12,964 nucleotides of DNA from JAFDEI01 sp964196055 (GTDB lineage: Bacteria > Myxococcota_A > UBA9160 > SMWR01), in contig CAXMSF010000006.1 in NCBI GenBank assembly GCA_964196055.1, positions 1 to 12,964 on the forward strand, in the 5' to 3' direction. A model generated the notes under the pieces. The model worked only from the letters and a program-made list of their open reading frames with translations. It made no database searches and was not told the origin of the DNA. The position numbers were made by a program, and so were the translations under genes. This document shows, one piece after another, positions 1 to 6,293 of this stretch; the stretch's first letter is position 1, and each line of letters starts with the position of its first letter.

Positions 1-2
1 CC

Positions 3-677
3 AATCCGCAGACGAAGCGACGCAGCCCGGCGACCCCGCTCCAGCAGCGCCTGAAGGAGGAGCGCAAGTCCGTATATCGCAAGGCGATTTCCGAAGCGGC
101 CGAGCGGGTTTTCGCCGCGAAGGGCACGGATCGCTCGCGCATGCGCGAGATCGCCGCCGAGGCCGGGATCTCCCTGGGCACCCTCTATGGGGTGATCGAG
201 GGCAAGCAGTCGCTGTTCTTCGAGATCCACCTGGCCCGGATGCGCGAGTTCCTGGGATTCATCCGCGCTGCGCGCGATGCCCACGAAGACACCCTCGAGA
301 GACACCTGGCGGTGCTTCGGCAGGGCGCGGAGTTCTTTCTCGAACGGCCCGACTTCCTGCGCATGTGTTGTCGCGACGGCTATGGCTGGGCGTCCGGCTT
401 CCCGGCATCCGCGAGTGGGAGCGACATCTGGAACGAGGGAGCCTCGATCCCGCGCGACCTCTTTGCGCGCGGGATCGCCGAGGGAATCTACGTCGACGAC
501 GACCCCGATCTGCTGGCGCGCAAGATGCTCGCGCTCAAGCAGGTGGAGCTCGCGCACTGGGTCGACAACGGGATGGCGACGGAGCACGCGATCGTTCTCG
601 ATCGGCTCGAGAGTCAGTTCGTTCGAGCCTTCTGCACACGCGACGGCCAGATCCGAAACAGCCGATCGGGCCATTAG
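3..677 (+). CDS. TetR/AcrR-family transcriptional regulator (5' truncated)
   Basis: The open frame is continuous from the left edge, so the true start lies outside the window. The first ATG at 141 falls inside the DNA-binding domain and would delete its first helices. The visible 224 residues begin with a basic tail, then a TetR-type helix-turn-helix: a helix around AISEAAERVFAAKG, then MREIAAEAGISLGTLYGVIEGKQSLF, including the usual G-[TV]-[LI]-Y recognition-helix signature. The rest is a helical ligand-binding domain of normal TetR length, which I cannot match to a known ligand. Only 14 bases separate its stop from the next gene on the same strand, so it is probably first in, or next to, the corrinoid methyltransferase operon and may regulate it in response to the substrate. 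That role is inferred from position. Its own promoter is not in the window. Confidence 0.88.
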   Translation, partial: NPQTKRRSPATPLQQRLKEERKSVYRKAISEAAERVFAAKGTDRSRMREIAAEAGISLGTLYGVIEGKQSLFFEIHLARMREFLGFIRAARDAHEDTLERHLAVLRQGAEFFLERPDFLRMCCRDGYGWASGFPASASGSDIWNEGASIPRDLFARGIAEGIYVDDDPDLLARKMLALKQVELAHWVDNGMATEHAIVLDRLESQFVRAFCTRDGQIRNSRSGH

Positions 678-691
678 CCGGGAGAATCGAC

Positions 692-2095
692 ATGCACCAC
701 AGCTGGCAAAGCGAATTCCTGCCGAAGCTCGAAGTCGTGAACTTGACGGGAGGCGACGTCGCGGTCTGTGGGCCGTCTTCGCGACCCAATCAGCTCGTCT
801 CCCCAATCGACGAGGATCGGATCGGCTTCGTGGCCCCGTTGCGCAGCCGAGCGGACCTCGAATGGTTGCTGCGCGGGCTCGCCCTGCATCCGCAGATTCG
901 CCACCTCGTGCTCTGTGGCGACGACCTCGATCCGACGGGTGAGGCGCTGGTCGCCCTCTGGGAGAAGGGGCTCGACGAAGACGGCCGCATTGCGGGTGGA
1001 CGCGGCTTCCTTGCCTCCGAGATGGATGCGGAGTGGGTCGCTGCGCTTCGTGGCAGCATCGCCTTGTGTGATTGGCGCGGTCGAACGCCGACCGGAGTCG
1101 CGAGCGCCATTGCCGAACTTTCCTCGCTTGCGCCGGAGCTGGATGCTCGCAGCGAAGCGGAGGTCGCCATTCCCGAGAGGACGACCTTTCTCTCCAGGAA
1201 GACCACCTTTCCCATCTTCAGCACCGATGTGGGCGACGGCTGGCTGCAGCTCCTCAACCTGGTGATGCGAATCGGAACCGAGAAGCAGAGCGGTGTAGGG
1301 GGTCGCCTGGCAGAGGCCTTGAACGCCATCGTGACGATCGAATTCAGCGACAAGGCGAGCGAACTGTCGCCGTTCTTCGACTTCAACGGCGACGACTTCG
1401 ATTGCTACTACCAGCGCTCCAATTCGCAACCCTCATCGGAGCAGGGTCGACCGGGCGGCCACTCGCGTCTGCAAGAGCAAGCAGGAGTCGATCAACTCGA
1501 AGCCGCGATCGACCGCTTGAAGCAGTCACTCGACACGGACTCGGGGAGCGTAATCCTCCTCGACGCCAACGACATGAGCACGCCGAGCGAGGCCCCGGCC
1601 CTCGTATCCGCCACCTTCAACGTCGTCGAGCAGAAGCTCTACGGCTCCTTCGTATTTCGGAGTACGGACATCTACAGCGACTGGCCCCTGGCGGCGTTGT
1701 CGCTGGAGCGACTGCAGCGCGAGATGGCCGAGCGGCTCGGCGTCGGGGTGGGAAGCGCCACCTTCATCATCCATTCGGCCCACCTCTTCGACCGCGATTG
1801 GGAGCGGTCGTTGCGCGTGTTGAAAGGCTCATTCAAGCGCCCGCTGCCGCTACAGGTCGATCCCTCGGGCATCTTCTTGTTCGGCAACGACGGCGGCGAG
1901 GCCCGGGCGATGCTGCTCGACCACGACGCCAGCACGATCTTCTGGGAAGACGCATTCAGCGATCCGGAAGATCTCTCCTGGTACATCATCGACGTCATGC
2001 CGTGGCTCCTGCCGCAGCACGTTCGATACGTGGGCCAGGAATGCGCGTCGTTGATGCGCGCCATGCGCGAGAGCGAGTGTTACGTCCAGGGCTAG
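692..2095 (+). CDS. MtrA-like / thymidylate-synthase-like / DUF4346-like fusion protein
   Basis: This 467-residue protein starts at ATG 692, preceded by GGGAGA at 680-685. An earlier in-frame start at 365 would run through the TetR gene and is rejected. Residues about 20-130 resemble the soluble domain of methyl-H4MPT:CoM methyltransferase subunit A (MtrA): GDVAVC, then IRHLVLCGDD, TGEALVALWEKGLDEDGRI. Residues about 175-385 resemble thymidylate synthase: FPIFSTDVGDGW near the start, then RSTDIYSDWP (323-332) and HSAHLFDRDW (361-370), matching the TS RS-D and H-x-H segments. The C-terminus (about 385-467), with GIFLF and a final YVGQECASLM...YVQG, resembles DUF4346. By remembered alignment, the TS catalytic Cys is Ala303 with Leu304 after it, and the MtrA cobalt-ligating His is Asp80. 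Ordinary dTMP synthesis is therefore unlikely. Position before a methyltransferase and a corrinoid protein suggests a methyl-carrier or pterin role (inference). Confidence 0.72.
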   Translation: MHHSWQSEFLPKLEVVNLTGGDVAVCGPSSRPNQLVSPIDEDRIGFVAPLRSRADLEWLLRGLALHPQIRHLVLCGDDLDPTGEALVALWEKGLDEDGRIAGGRGFLASEMDAEWVAALRGSIALCDWRGRTPTGVASAIAELSSLAPELDARSEAEVAIPERTTFLSRKTTFPIFSTDVGDGWLQLLNLVMRIGTEKQSGVGGRLAEALNAIVTIEFSDKASELSPFFDFNGDDFDCYYQRSNSQPSSEQGRPGGHSRLQEQAGVDQLEAAIDRLKQSLDTDSGSVILLDANDMSTPSEAPALVSATFNVVEQKLYGSFVFRSTDIYSDWPLAALSLERLQREMAERLGVGVGSATFIIHSAHLFDRDWERSLRVLKGSFKRPLPLQVDPSGIFLFGNDGGEARAMLLDHDASTIFWEDAFSDPEDLSWYIIDVMPWLLPQHVRYVGQECASLMRAMRESECYVQG

Positions 2096-2137
2096 CGCGG
2101 AATTTCGAGACGCGAGCGAAATTCAGGAGATCGAATC

Positions 2138-3493
2138 ATGGGAAGGCTCTTGTGGGAAGCGATTCAGCGGTCGACGACCGGTCCGATCATGTCGGAGGAG
2201 GCCTTCGAGACTGAATTGTTCCCGACCGTCCTCGCGGACCTCCAGTCCAAGTACAAGATCGAGTGGAACCCCGACGACCCTGTCATGATCGACCCCGACA
2301 TGGCCGATGCCGTGTTCCAGGCGGGCATGGAGCTGCTCCTCGAGGTGGGTCTGTACTGCAAGAACACCAGGCGGATCATCAAGTTCACGCAGGAAGAGAT
2401 TCAAGAGGCGATCGCCACTGCAAAGCACGAAGTCACGCTCGGCCATGGCCGTCAGGCCATCACACTCTCGCCGCGGGCGCCCGGTGACGAGCAGCATCCT
2501 TATACCTTCTTCCCGGCGGGCGCGCTGACCAAGGACATCGAGCTCTACAAGAACTACGCGCTGACGGTGGTGCAGGAGCCGACCTGCGACGGCGTGATTC
2601 CGATTCCGCTGTTCGGCGTCGGCGACATGAAGCTGGTCGCCGATACACCGGCGCAGACGCTGGTGTGCCTGACCGAAGCGCGGATGATGAACGAAGTAGC
2701 GACCTGGGCCGGAAAGCCCGGCCTCTTCTTCGGAATTCCCATGAGCGCCACGACGCCGCTCACACTGATGAGCTGCTTCGGATCCGGCCTCTACAACAAG
2801 CACAACTGCACGCTGCCGGTTCAGATCCTGCAGGACATGCGGGTCGACTTCGACCGCTTCAATCTGGCCTTCTTTGCCGAGCAGCACGGCATCGAGCCCT
2901 GGATGAGCAGCTCTCCCACTCTATACGCCTATCTCACGGGGCCCGAGCAGGGCGCCATGGAGATCATCGCGCATACGCTCGGCATGCTCGCCTACTCCGG
3001 GGGAACGCTCACGCAGGGGATGTCGGTGTCGGTTCACGGCACCTACGTGGGGAACGACATCACTTGGTGCAACTCGGCGGCGGCCCTCGCGGCCGAGCGG
3101 AATCTGAAGCTCCCCTGGCTCTCCTTCGGCAGCACCGCGAATCCCGCCGGCGCTCTGAGTGACGATGCCTGGTATGGGACGGCCGTCGCGTGCATCAATG
3201 CCTGCATCTCGGGCATGGAGGGCCTGTGGCTCGCGGGCGGCTCGACGGGCATGGAGTCTCGTTGGGCGGGTGAGATCACGCGTGCCGCGGCGGGGCTCAG
3301 CCCGCGCGACGGCGTCGAAATCATCAAGAAGATCAACGCGGCCGAGCGTGACCCGAACCCGCCGGTCGTGTCGCTGAACAAGTTGTACGACATGAGGACG
3401 CTCCGGCCCGGCCAGGAACTCCTCGATCAATATCGGAAGTTCACGAGGATCTTCCGGGAGCTGGGTTTCGAGTATCCGAGTTGGGTCGATTGA
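2138..3493 (+). CDS. MtmB-family corrinoid methyltransferase without pyrrolysine
   Basis: The protein has 451 residues, close to methanogen monomethylamine methyltransferase MtmB (about 458). AGGAGA at 2125-2130 sits seven bases before the ATG. The N-terminal half follows MtmB closely: DPDMADAVFQAGMELLLEVGLYC, then TRRIIKFTQEEIQEAI, then VTLGHGRQAI, as do the C-terminal GSTGMESRWAGEITRAAAG and KLYDMRTLRPGQE. MtmB enzymes move a methyl group from an amine to a cobalt(I) corrinoid protein, using pyrrolysine encoded by an in-frame UAG. Here the matching segment is AGKPGLFFGIP (191-201), with Gly199 (GGA at 2732-2734) at the pyrrolysine position and no internal UAG. By remembered alignment, active-site Glu259 falls on Ser257 and Glu229 on Pro227 or Leu226. 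The fold is probably kept but the substrate changed, as in non-pyrrolysine MttB relatives such as MtgB. The substrate is unknown. The corrinoid protein gene directly downstream is the likely partner. Confidence 0.88.
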   Translation: MGRLLWEAIQRSTTGPIMSEEAFETELFPTVLADLQSKYKIEWNPDDPVMIDPDMADAVFQAGMELLLEVGLYCKNTRRIIKFTQEEIQEAIATAKHEVTLGHGRQAITLSPRAPGDEQHPYTFFPAGALTKDIELYKNYALTVVQEPTCDGVIPIPLFGVGDMKLVADTPAQTLVCLTEARMMNEVATWAGKPGLFFGIPMSATTPLTLMSCFGSGLYNKHNCTLPVQILQDMRVDFDRFNLAFFAEQHGIEPWMSSSPTLYAYLTGPEQGAMEIIAHTLGMLAYSGGTLTQGMSVSVHGTYVGNDITWCNSAAALAAERNLKLPWLSFGSTANPAGALSDDAWYGTAVACINACISGMEGLWLAGGSTGMESRWAGEITRAAAGLSPRDGVEIIKKINAAERDPNPPVVSLNKLYDMRTLRPGQELLDQYRKFTRIFRELGFEYPSWVD

Positions 3494-3500
3494 CGAAGAA

Positions 3501-3506
3501 GAGGGA
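3501..3506 (+). promoter_or_regulatory. Shine-Dalgarno site fixing the corrinoid protein start
   Basis: GAGGGA lies four bases before ATG 3511. It favours that start over an in-frame TTG at 3481, which would overlap the methyltransferase gene by 13 bases and add a ten-residue charged tail (MGRLTKKREE). The site lies 7 bases after the upstream stop, consistent with coupled translation. Confidence 0.7.
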
Positions 3507-3510
3507 AGAA

Positions 3511-4149
3511 ATGGCGACGATCGCAGATCTGAGGCAGGTGGTGAGCGAGACGAAGACGGACGCAGCGGCCGAGATGACGCGCGAGCTGCTGGCCGCGGGC
3601 CTCGACCCGATGGAAATTCTCGAAGAGGGCGTGATGAACGGCCTCAACGACGTCGGCAACCGCTTTGCGGCCAAGAAGGCAATCGTGCTCGACCTGGTGC
3701 GTGCGGGTGTCACGGCCAAGGCGTGCATTCCACTGATTCAAGCGGCCTTCCCGGTGGGCGAGGGCAAGAAGGCCGACAAGAAGATCGTGCTCGGGACGAT
3801 GCTCAGCCAACACAACATCGGCAAGAACCTCGTCAGCACGCTGCTGTCGATCGGTGGCTTCGAGGTGATCGACATCGGCGAGAAGAACTCGCCGTGGGAT
3901 TTCTACGAGACGGCCGAGAATTCGGGCGCGGACATGATCGCCGTCTCGGTGGTGTTTGCGCCCGCGATGGAGAAGTTCACCGAGTTCCTCGATCTCCTGA
4001 AGGAGATGAAGGTGCGCGACAAGTACCCGGTGATCGTCGGCGGAGCCGTGACGTCACAACAGTGGGCCGACGACGAAGGCGCGGACGGCTGGGGTGCGCA
4101 GGCGAAGGACGGTGTCGACCTCGCCAGGAATCTGCTGGGGATTCAGTAG
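3511..4149 (+). CDS. Corrinoid (B12-binding) methyl-carrier protein, MtmC/MtbC/MttC type
   Basis: At 212 residues it is the normal size for a methyltransferase corrinoid protein. An N-terminal helical cap (about 15-80) contains the family pattern GLDPMEILEEGVMNGLNDVG. A Rossmann-like cobalamin domain follows: SQHNIGKN (99-106), 41 residues, SVV (146-148), then GG (177-178), ending in GADGWGAQAKDGVDLARNLLG. The spacing matches the canonical DxHxxG-x41-SxL-x26-28-GG layout. His101 should be the lower axial cobalt ligand. The Asp that normally hydrogen-bonds to it is Ser99, which may alter the Co-His relay. It should receive the methyl group from the MtmB-like enzyme encoded just upstream. No reductive activase (RamA type) is in the window, so activation must be encoded elsewhere or occur differently. 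Confidence 0.9.
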   Translation: MATIADLRQVVSETKTDAAAEMTRELLAAGLDPMEILEEGVMNGLNDVGNRFAAKKAIVLDLVRAGVTAKACIPLIQAAFPVGEGKKADKKIVLGTMLSQHNIGKNLVSTLLSIGGFEVIDIGEKNSPWDFYETAENSGADMIAVSVVFAPAMEKFTEFLDLLKEMKVRDKYPVIVGGAVTSQQWADDEGADGWGAQAKDGVDLARNLLGIQ

Positions 4150-4193
4150 CGCGCCGACGCGGCAGCGCAGGCCGCACAGCATCCAACGCGCGG
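4150..4193. other. Short convergent intergenic gap without a clear terminator
   Basis: These 44 bases separate the convergent corrinoid protein and sigma-54 activator genes. The only hairpin is GCCG-ACG-CGGC at 4153-4163, with a four-pair stem and no T-run on either strand. It is too weak to call a terminator, so transcripts may overlap here or end by Rho. Confidence 0.5.
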
Positions 4194-5795
4194 CTAGGCG
4201 GGCCGCGCGATTCCGAGCTTGCGCATGCGCCCGCGCAGGGTGCTGGGGTTGAGGCCGAGTAGCTCGGCTGCATTTCCCGGGCCCTTCACTCTCCAATCGC
4301 ACTCGTCGAGCACTCGCAGAATGTGCGACCGCTCGATCGCGGCCAGATTGGTCTGCCGCGGTGCTTCGTGGGGCCGCTCTGCCTTCGGCCCAGGGGCTCC
4401 GATCAGCGGATCGTGGACGACGAGCTGACGTCCGGGGGAAAGGATGGCGGCGCGCTCGATCACGTTCGCGAGTTCACGGATGTTCCCCGGCCAGTCATAG
4501 GCGACCAAGGCCCGCATGGTTTCGGCCGGTACGTCGTCGATCGCGCCCGCGTGCCGGGAGCGGGCCATCTCGATGAAGTGCCACACCAGTGCCGGGATGT
4601 CCTGGCGGCGCTCCCGCAAGGGTGGGATCTCGATCGGAACCACACTGAGGCGGTAGAAGAGGTCCGCACGAAAGCGCCCCACATCGACCTGGGTTCGCAG
4701 GTCACGGCTCGTCGCGGCCACGACCCGTACATCCGTCGAACGGGTCTCCGACGAGCCGAGGCGCTCGAATTCACCCTCTTGAAGCACGCGCAGGAGCTTG
4801 GCTTGGAGTTCCCGCGAGAGATCTCCGACTTCATCGAGGAAGAGGGTGCCGCGGTCGGCGAGTTCGAAGCGTCCGATCCGGCGGTTGAGGGCTCCGGTGA
4901 AGGCCCCCTTCTCGTGTCCGAAGAGTTCACTCTCCGCGAGCGAATCCGGAAGTGCCGCACAGTTGACGCGGACCAGCGGCCGTTCCGTGCGCTTGCTCAG
5001 CCGATGAACCGCGCGTGCGACCAGCTCCTTGCCGGTGCCGGTATCGCCGAGAATCAGCACGGTTGCATCCGTTGGCGCGACCTGCTCGACGATAGCCAGT
5101 GCGTGCTCGATTCCCGGGCTGTTGCCCACGATCTCGCTCGACTCGTACTCCGCTTCGGCCTCTTTGCGGAAGTCGCCGCGGTCCCCTTCCAATCTCTCGC
5201 GGAGTTCCTCGACGCGGCTGAGTGCGGAGCGCAGGCGGCGCTCGGCTTCCCGGCGATGCAGCGCATTCGCGAAGACCTGCGCGAGCAGGGCGAGTTGCTC
5301 CACTAGGGAATCGGTCCACGCCATCGGCCCGCGGATGCGCACCGCGTGGAAGCCGCCGACTGGCTCGCCCCCCACCGCGCAGGGAATCGAAAGATGGCCG
5401 ATCGCTCCGGAGCGGCGGAATTCGCGAAGGTCGGCCTCCCACTCTTTCGCCAGGGTCGGGTCCTCGGCGAGAATTCGAGTGTCGGGGATTCGCACGCTCC
5501 TGCCGCGTTCCAAGTCTGCGAAGACCCGCGGAAGGGCGGCCTTCACGATCCGGCCCGTGCGAATGGGCTCGACGCCGGGTGAGGCCCAGGAATGGCGGAT
5601 GATGAGCGACCCGCGGTCGGCGCCAAATTCCGACACGAGGACCCGGTCGAGGTCGAGGCATTCGCCGACCCGTCGTAGGGCCGCGAGGATCTCTCCGTCG
5701 ACCGATGTGGCGGGCAGATTGATGAAACGTGTCGAGAGCTCCCTGAGGAGCTGATCGAATTCTCTTTCCGTGCCGGAAGCTTCGGGAGGGTTCAT
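4194..5795 (-). CDS. Sigma-54-dependent transcriptional activator (GAF-AAA+-Fis)
   Basis: I chose ATG 5795 (533 residues) because AAAGGTG lies six bases upstream; a GTG at 5804 adds three residues and has no such site. Residues about 15-180 form a GAF-type sensor domain. A charged helical linker (about 180-220) follows. The AAA+ domain has Walker A GDTGTGKE (250-257), an intact GAFTGA loop (297-302) for contacting sigma-54, Walker B LFLDEVGDL (318-326) and WPGNIREL (435-442). A Fis-type helix-turn-helix ends the protein (AAELLGLNPSTLRGRMRKLGI). With no receiver domain, it probably senses a small molecule through GAF, like NorR, FhlA or XylR-class activators. It is divergent from a -24/-12 promoter 125 bases away, so the STAS-RND-RdhAB operon is its obvious target. 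It converges with the corrinoid gene, 44 bases apart. Confidence 0.95.
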   Translation of the reverse strand: MNPPEASGTEREFDQLLRELSTRFINLPATSVDGEILAALRRVGECLDLDRVLVSEFGADRGSLIIRHSWASPGVEPIRTGRIVKAALPRVFADLERGRSVRIPDTRILAEDPTLAKEWEADLREFRRSGAIGHLSIPCAVGGEPVGGFHAVRIRGPMAWTDSLVEQLALLAQVFANALHRREAERRLRSALSRVEELRERLEGDRGDFRKEAEAEYESSEIVGNSPGIEHALAIVEQVAPTDATVLILGDTGTGKELVARAVHRLSKRTERPLVRVNCAALPDSLAESELFGHEKGAFTGALNRRIGRFELADRGTLFLDEVGDLSRELQAKLLRVLQEGEFERLGSSETRSTDVRVVAATSRDLRTQVDVGRFRADLFYRLSVVPIEIPPLRERRQDIPALVWHFIEMARSRHAGAIDDVPAETMRALVAYDWPGNIRELANVIERAAILSPGRQLVVHDPLIGAPGPKAERPHEAPRQTNLAAIERSHILRVLDECDWRVKGPGNAAELLGLNPSTLRGRMRKLGIARPA

Positions 5796-5801
5796 ATTCG
5801 G

Positions 5802-5808
5802 CACCTTT
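5802..5808 (-). promoter_or_regulatory. Ribosome binding site of the sigma-54 activator
   Basis: Read on the minus strand, AAAGGTG stands six bases before ATG 5795 and decides that start. The same bases form part of the first CACCTTYGTG repeat, so a protein bound there could also affect translation or transcription of the activator. Confidence 0.55.
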
Positions 5809-5834
5809 GTGATGCTGTATACGACACCTTCGTG
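5802..5834. repeat. Tandem CACCTTYGTG repeats, candidate activator binding sites
   Basis: CACCTTTGTG (5802-5811) and CACCTTCGTG (5825-5834) are direct repeats 23 bp apart, about two helical turns. Each is itself a CAC-N4-GTG inverted repeat, and the second extends to ACACCTTCGTGT (5824-5835). A weaker third copy, CACGCAAGTC, lies at 5866-5875. Relative to the predicted sigma-54 start near 5948, the two good copies are at about -146 and -114, where enhancer-binding activators usually bind. A caution is that the left copy contains the activator's ribosome binding site, so part of the match may be chance. Binding by the neighbouring activator is inferred. Confidence 0.5.
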
Positions 5835-5844
5835 TGACCGTCGA
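5816..5844 (-). promoter_or_regulatory. Candidate sigma-70-type promoter for the sigma-54 activator
   Basis: On the minus strand, TCGACG (5844-5839) and TATACA (5821-5816) are each 4/6 matches to -35 and -10 consensus, with exactly 17 bp between them. Transcription would begin around 5809, just before the activator's ribosome binding site. The second CACCTTCGTG copy lies inside the spacer and the first at the start site, so activator binding would be expected to block this promoter. The hexamers are imperfect, so confidence is moderate. Confidence 0.4.
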
Positions 5845-5895
5845 CCCTCCCGCTTCTGCTCAGGTCACGCAAGTCCTTGACGCATTTGAGAAATA

Positions 5896-5921
5896 CGAGA
5901 ATTCTCGATCTCGTTCGAGAT
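5896..5921. repeat. Two adjoining inverted repeats next to the -24 element
   Basis: CGAGAATTCTCG (5896-5907) is a perfect 12-bp palindrome. ATCTCG-TT-CGAGAT (5908-5921) is a perfect inverted repeat with a two-base centre. Together they give four CGAGA/TCTCG half-sites, with centres 13 bp apart, ending at the first base of the sigma-54 promoter. They are too close to the promoter for a usual enhancer. A second regulator, a DNA bend, or a fold in an upstream transcript are possible explanations. Confidence 0.45.
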
Positions 5922-5937
5922 TGGCCCGTGCTTTGCT
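5921..5937 (+). promoter_or_regulatory. Sigma-54 (-24/-12) promoter
   Basis: TTGGCCCGTGCTTTGCT matches the consensus YTGGCACG-N4-TTGCW with a single mismatch (C for A after TGGC). The invariant GG (5923-5924) and GC (5935-5936) are separated by exactly ten bases. The predicted transcription start is near 5948. It points toward the STAS-RND-RdhAB gene set and lies beside a divergent sigma-54 activator gene, which strongly supports function. It is the only good -24/-12 match I noticed in the intergenic regions. Confidence 0.85.
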
Positions 5938-5950
5938 TATGCATCGCCAT

Positions 5951-6262
5951 GTGACGATCCGAATCACGTCCGTTCTGGAGGGGCCGAAGCCCGTGTTACA
6001 CGTCGATGGCTGGCTCCGCGGAGACGAGGCTGCCGAACTCGTGCGCGCGGTGGAGGCCAGCCGCACGCAAGTCGTGCTCGACCTCGCAGAGCTTCGCAGC
6101 GCGGATCGCCCGAGTCTCGAGGTCCTACGGAGCCTGCGTCTCCAGGGGATCGAGCTTCGTCGGGTGCCGCCGTTGATTGGAGCGCAGTTGGGCAAGGGTA
6201 TCGTCACCGAATCCACTGGTGACATCGTGGAGGGACGAGGTCCGAATGAGGGGGAAGAATGA
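5951..6262 (+). CDS. Small STAS-like domain protein
   Basis: From GTG 5951 the product is 103 residues and starts MTIRI, as I recall for small stand-alone STAS proteins. A beta hairpin (TIRITSV, PVLHVDGWLRG) leads into the helix DEAAELVRAVEA, then VVLDLAELRSAD, LEVLRSLRLQGIEL and RVPPLIGAQL. The canonical phospho-Ser site of SpoIIAA-type antagonists (D-S-S-G-L) reads D-R-P-S-L, so a phosphoswitch is unlikely. Its function is unknown. In-frame starts at 5834 and 5939 would begin before the predicted sigma-54 transcript (about 5948). GTG 5951 would be nearly leaderless. GTG 5993 has GGAGGGG upstream (5977-5983) but would lose the first strand. The domain call is firm in shape but the start is uncertain. 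It is first in the operon, 31 bases before the efflux lipoprotein. Confidence 0.7.
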   Translation: MTIRITSVLEGPKPVLHVDGWLRGDEAAELVRAVEASRTQVVLDLAELRSADRPSLEVLRSLRLQGIELRRVPPLIGAQLGKGIVTESTGDIVEGRGPNEGEE

Positions 6263-6293
6263 CGATCGCCGACACCAAGAAGGGTTTCGCGCA

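Noticed and set aside
365..691. Upstream extension of the MtrA/TS fusion gene to an ATG at 365
   Set aside because: It overlaps the TetR coding region for over 300 bases and translates to arginine-rich low-complexity sequence, whereas ATG 692 has a good ribosome binding site.
2138..3493. Possible pyrrolysine-encoding internal UAG in the MtmB-like gene
   Set aside because: The frame is open from ATG 2138 to TGA 3493 and the aligned codon is GGA, so no stop readthrough is needed.
4150..4193. Bidirectional terminator between the convergent genes
   Set aside because: The best hairpin has four base pairs (4153-4163) and no U-tract on either strand.
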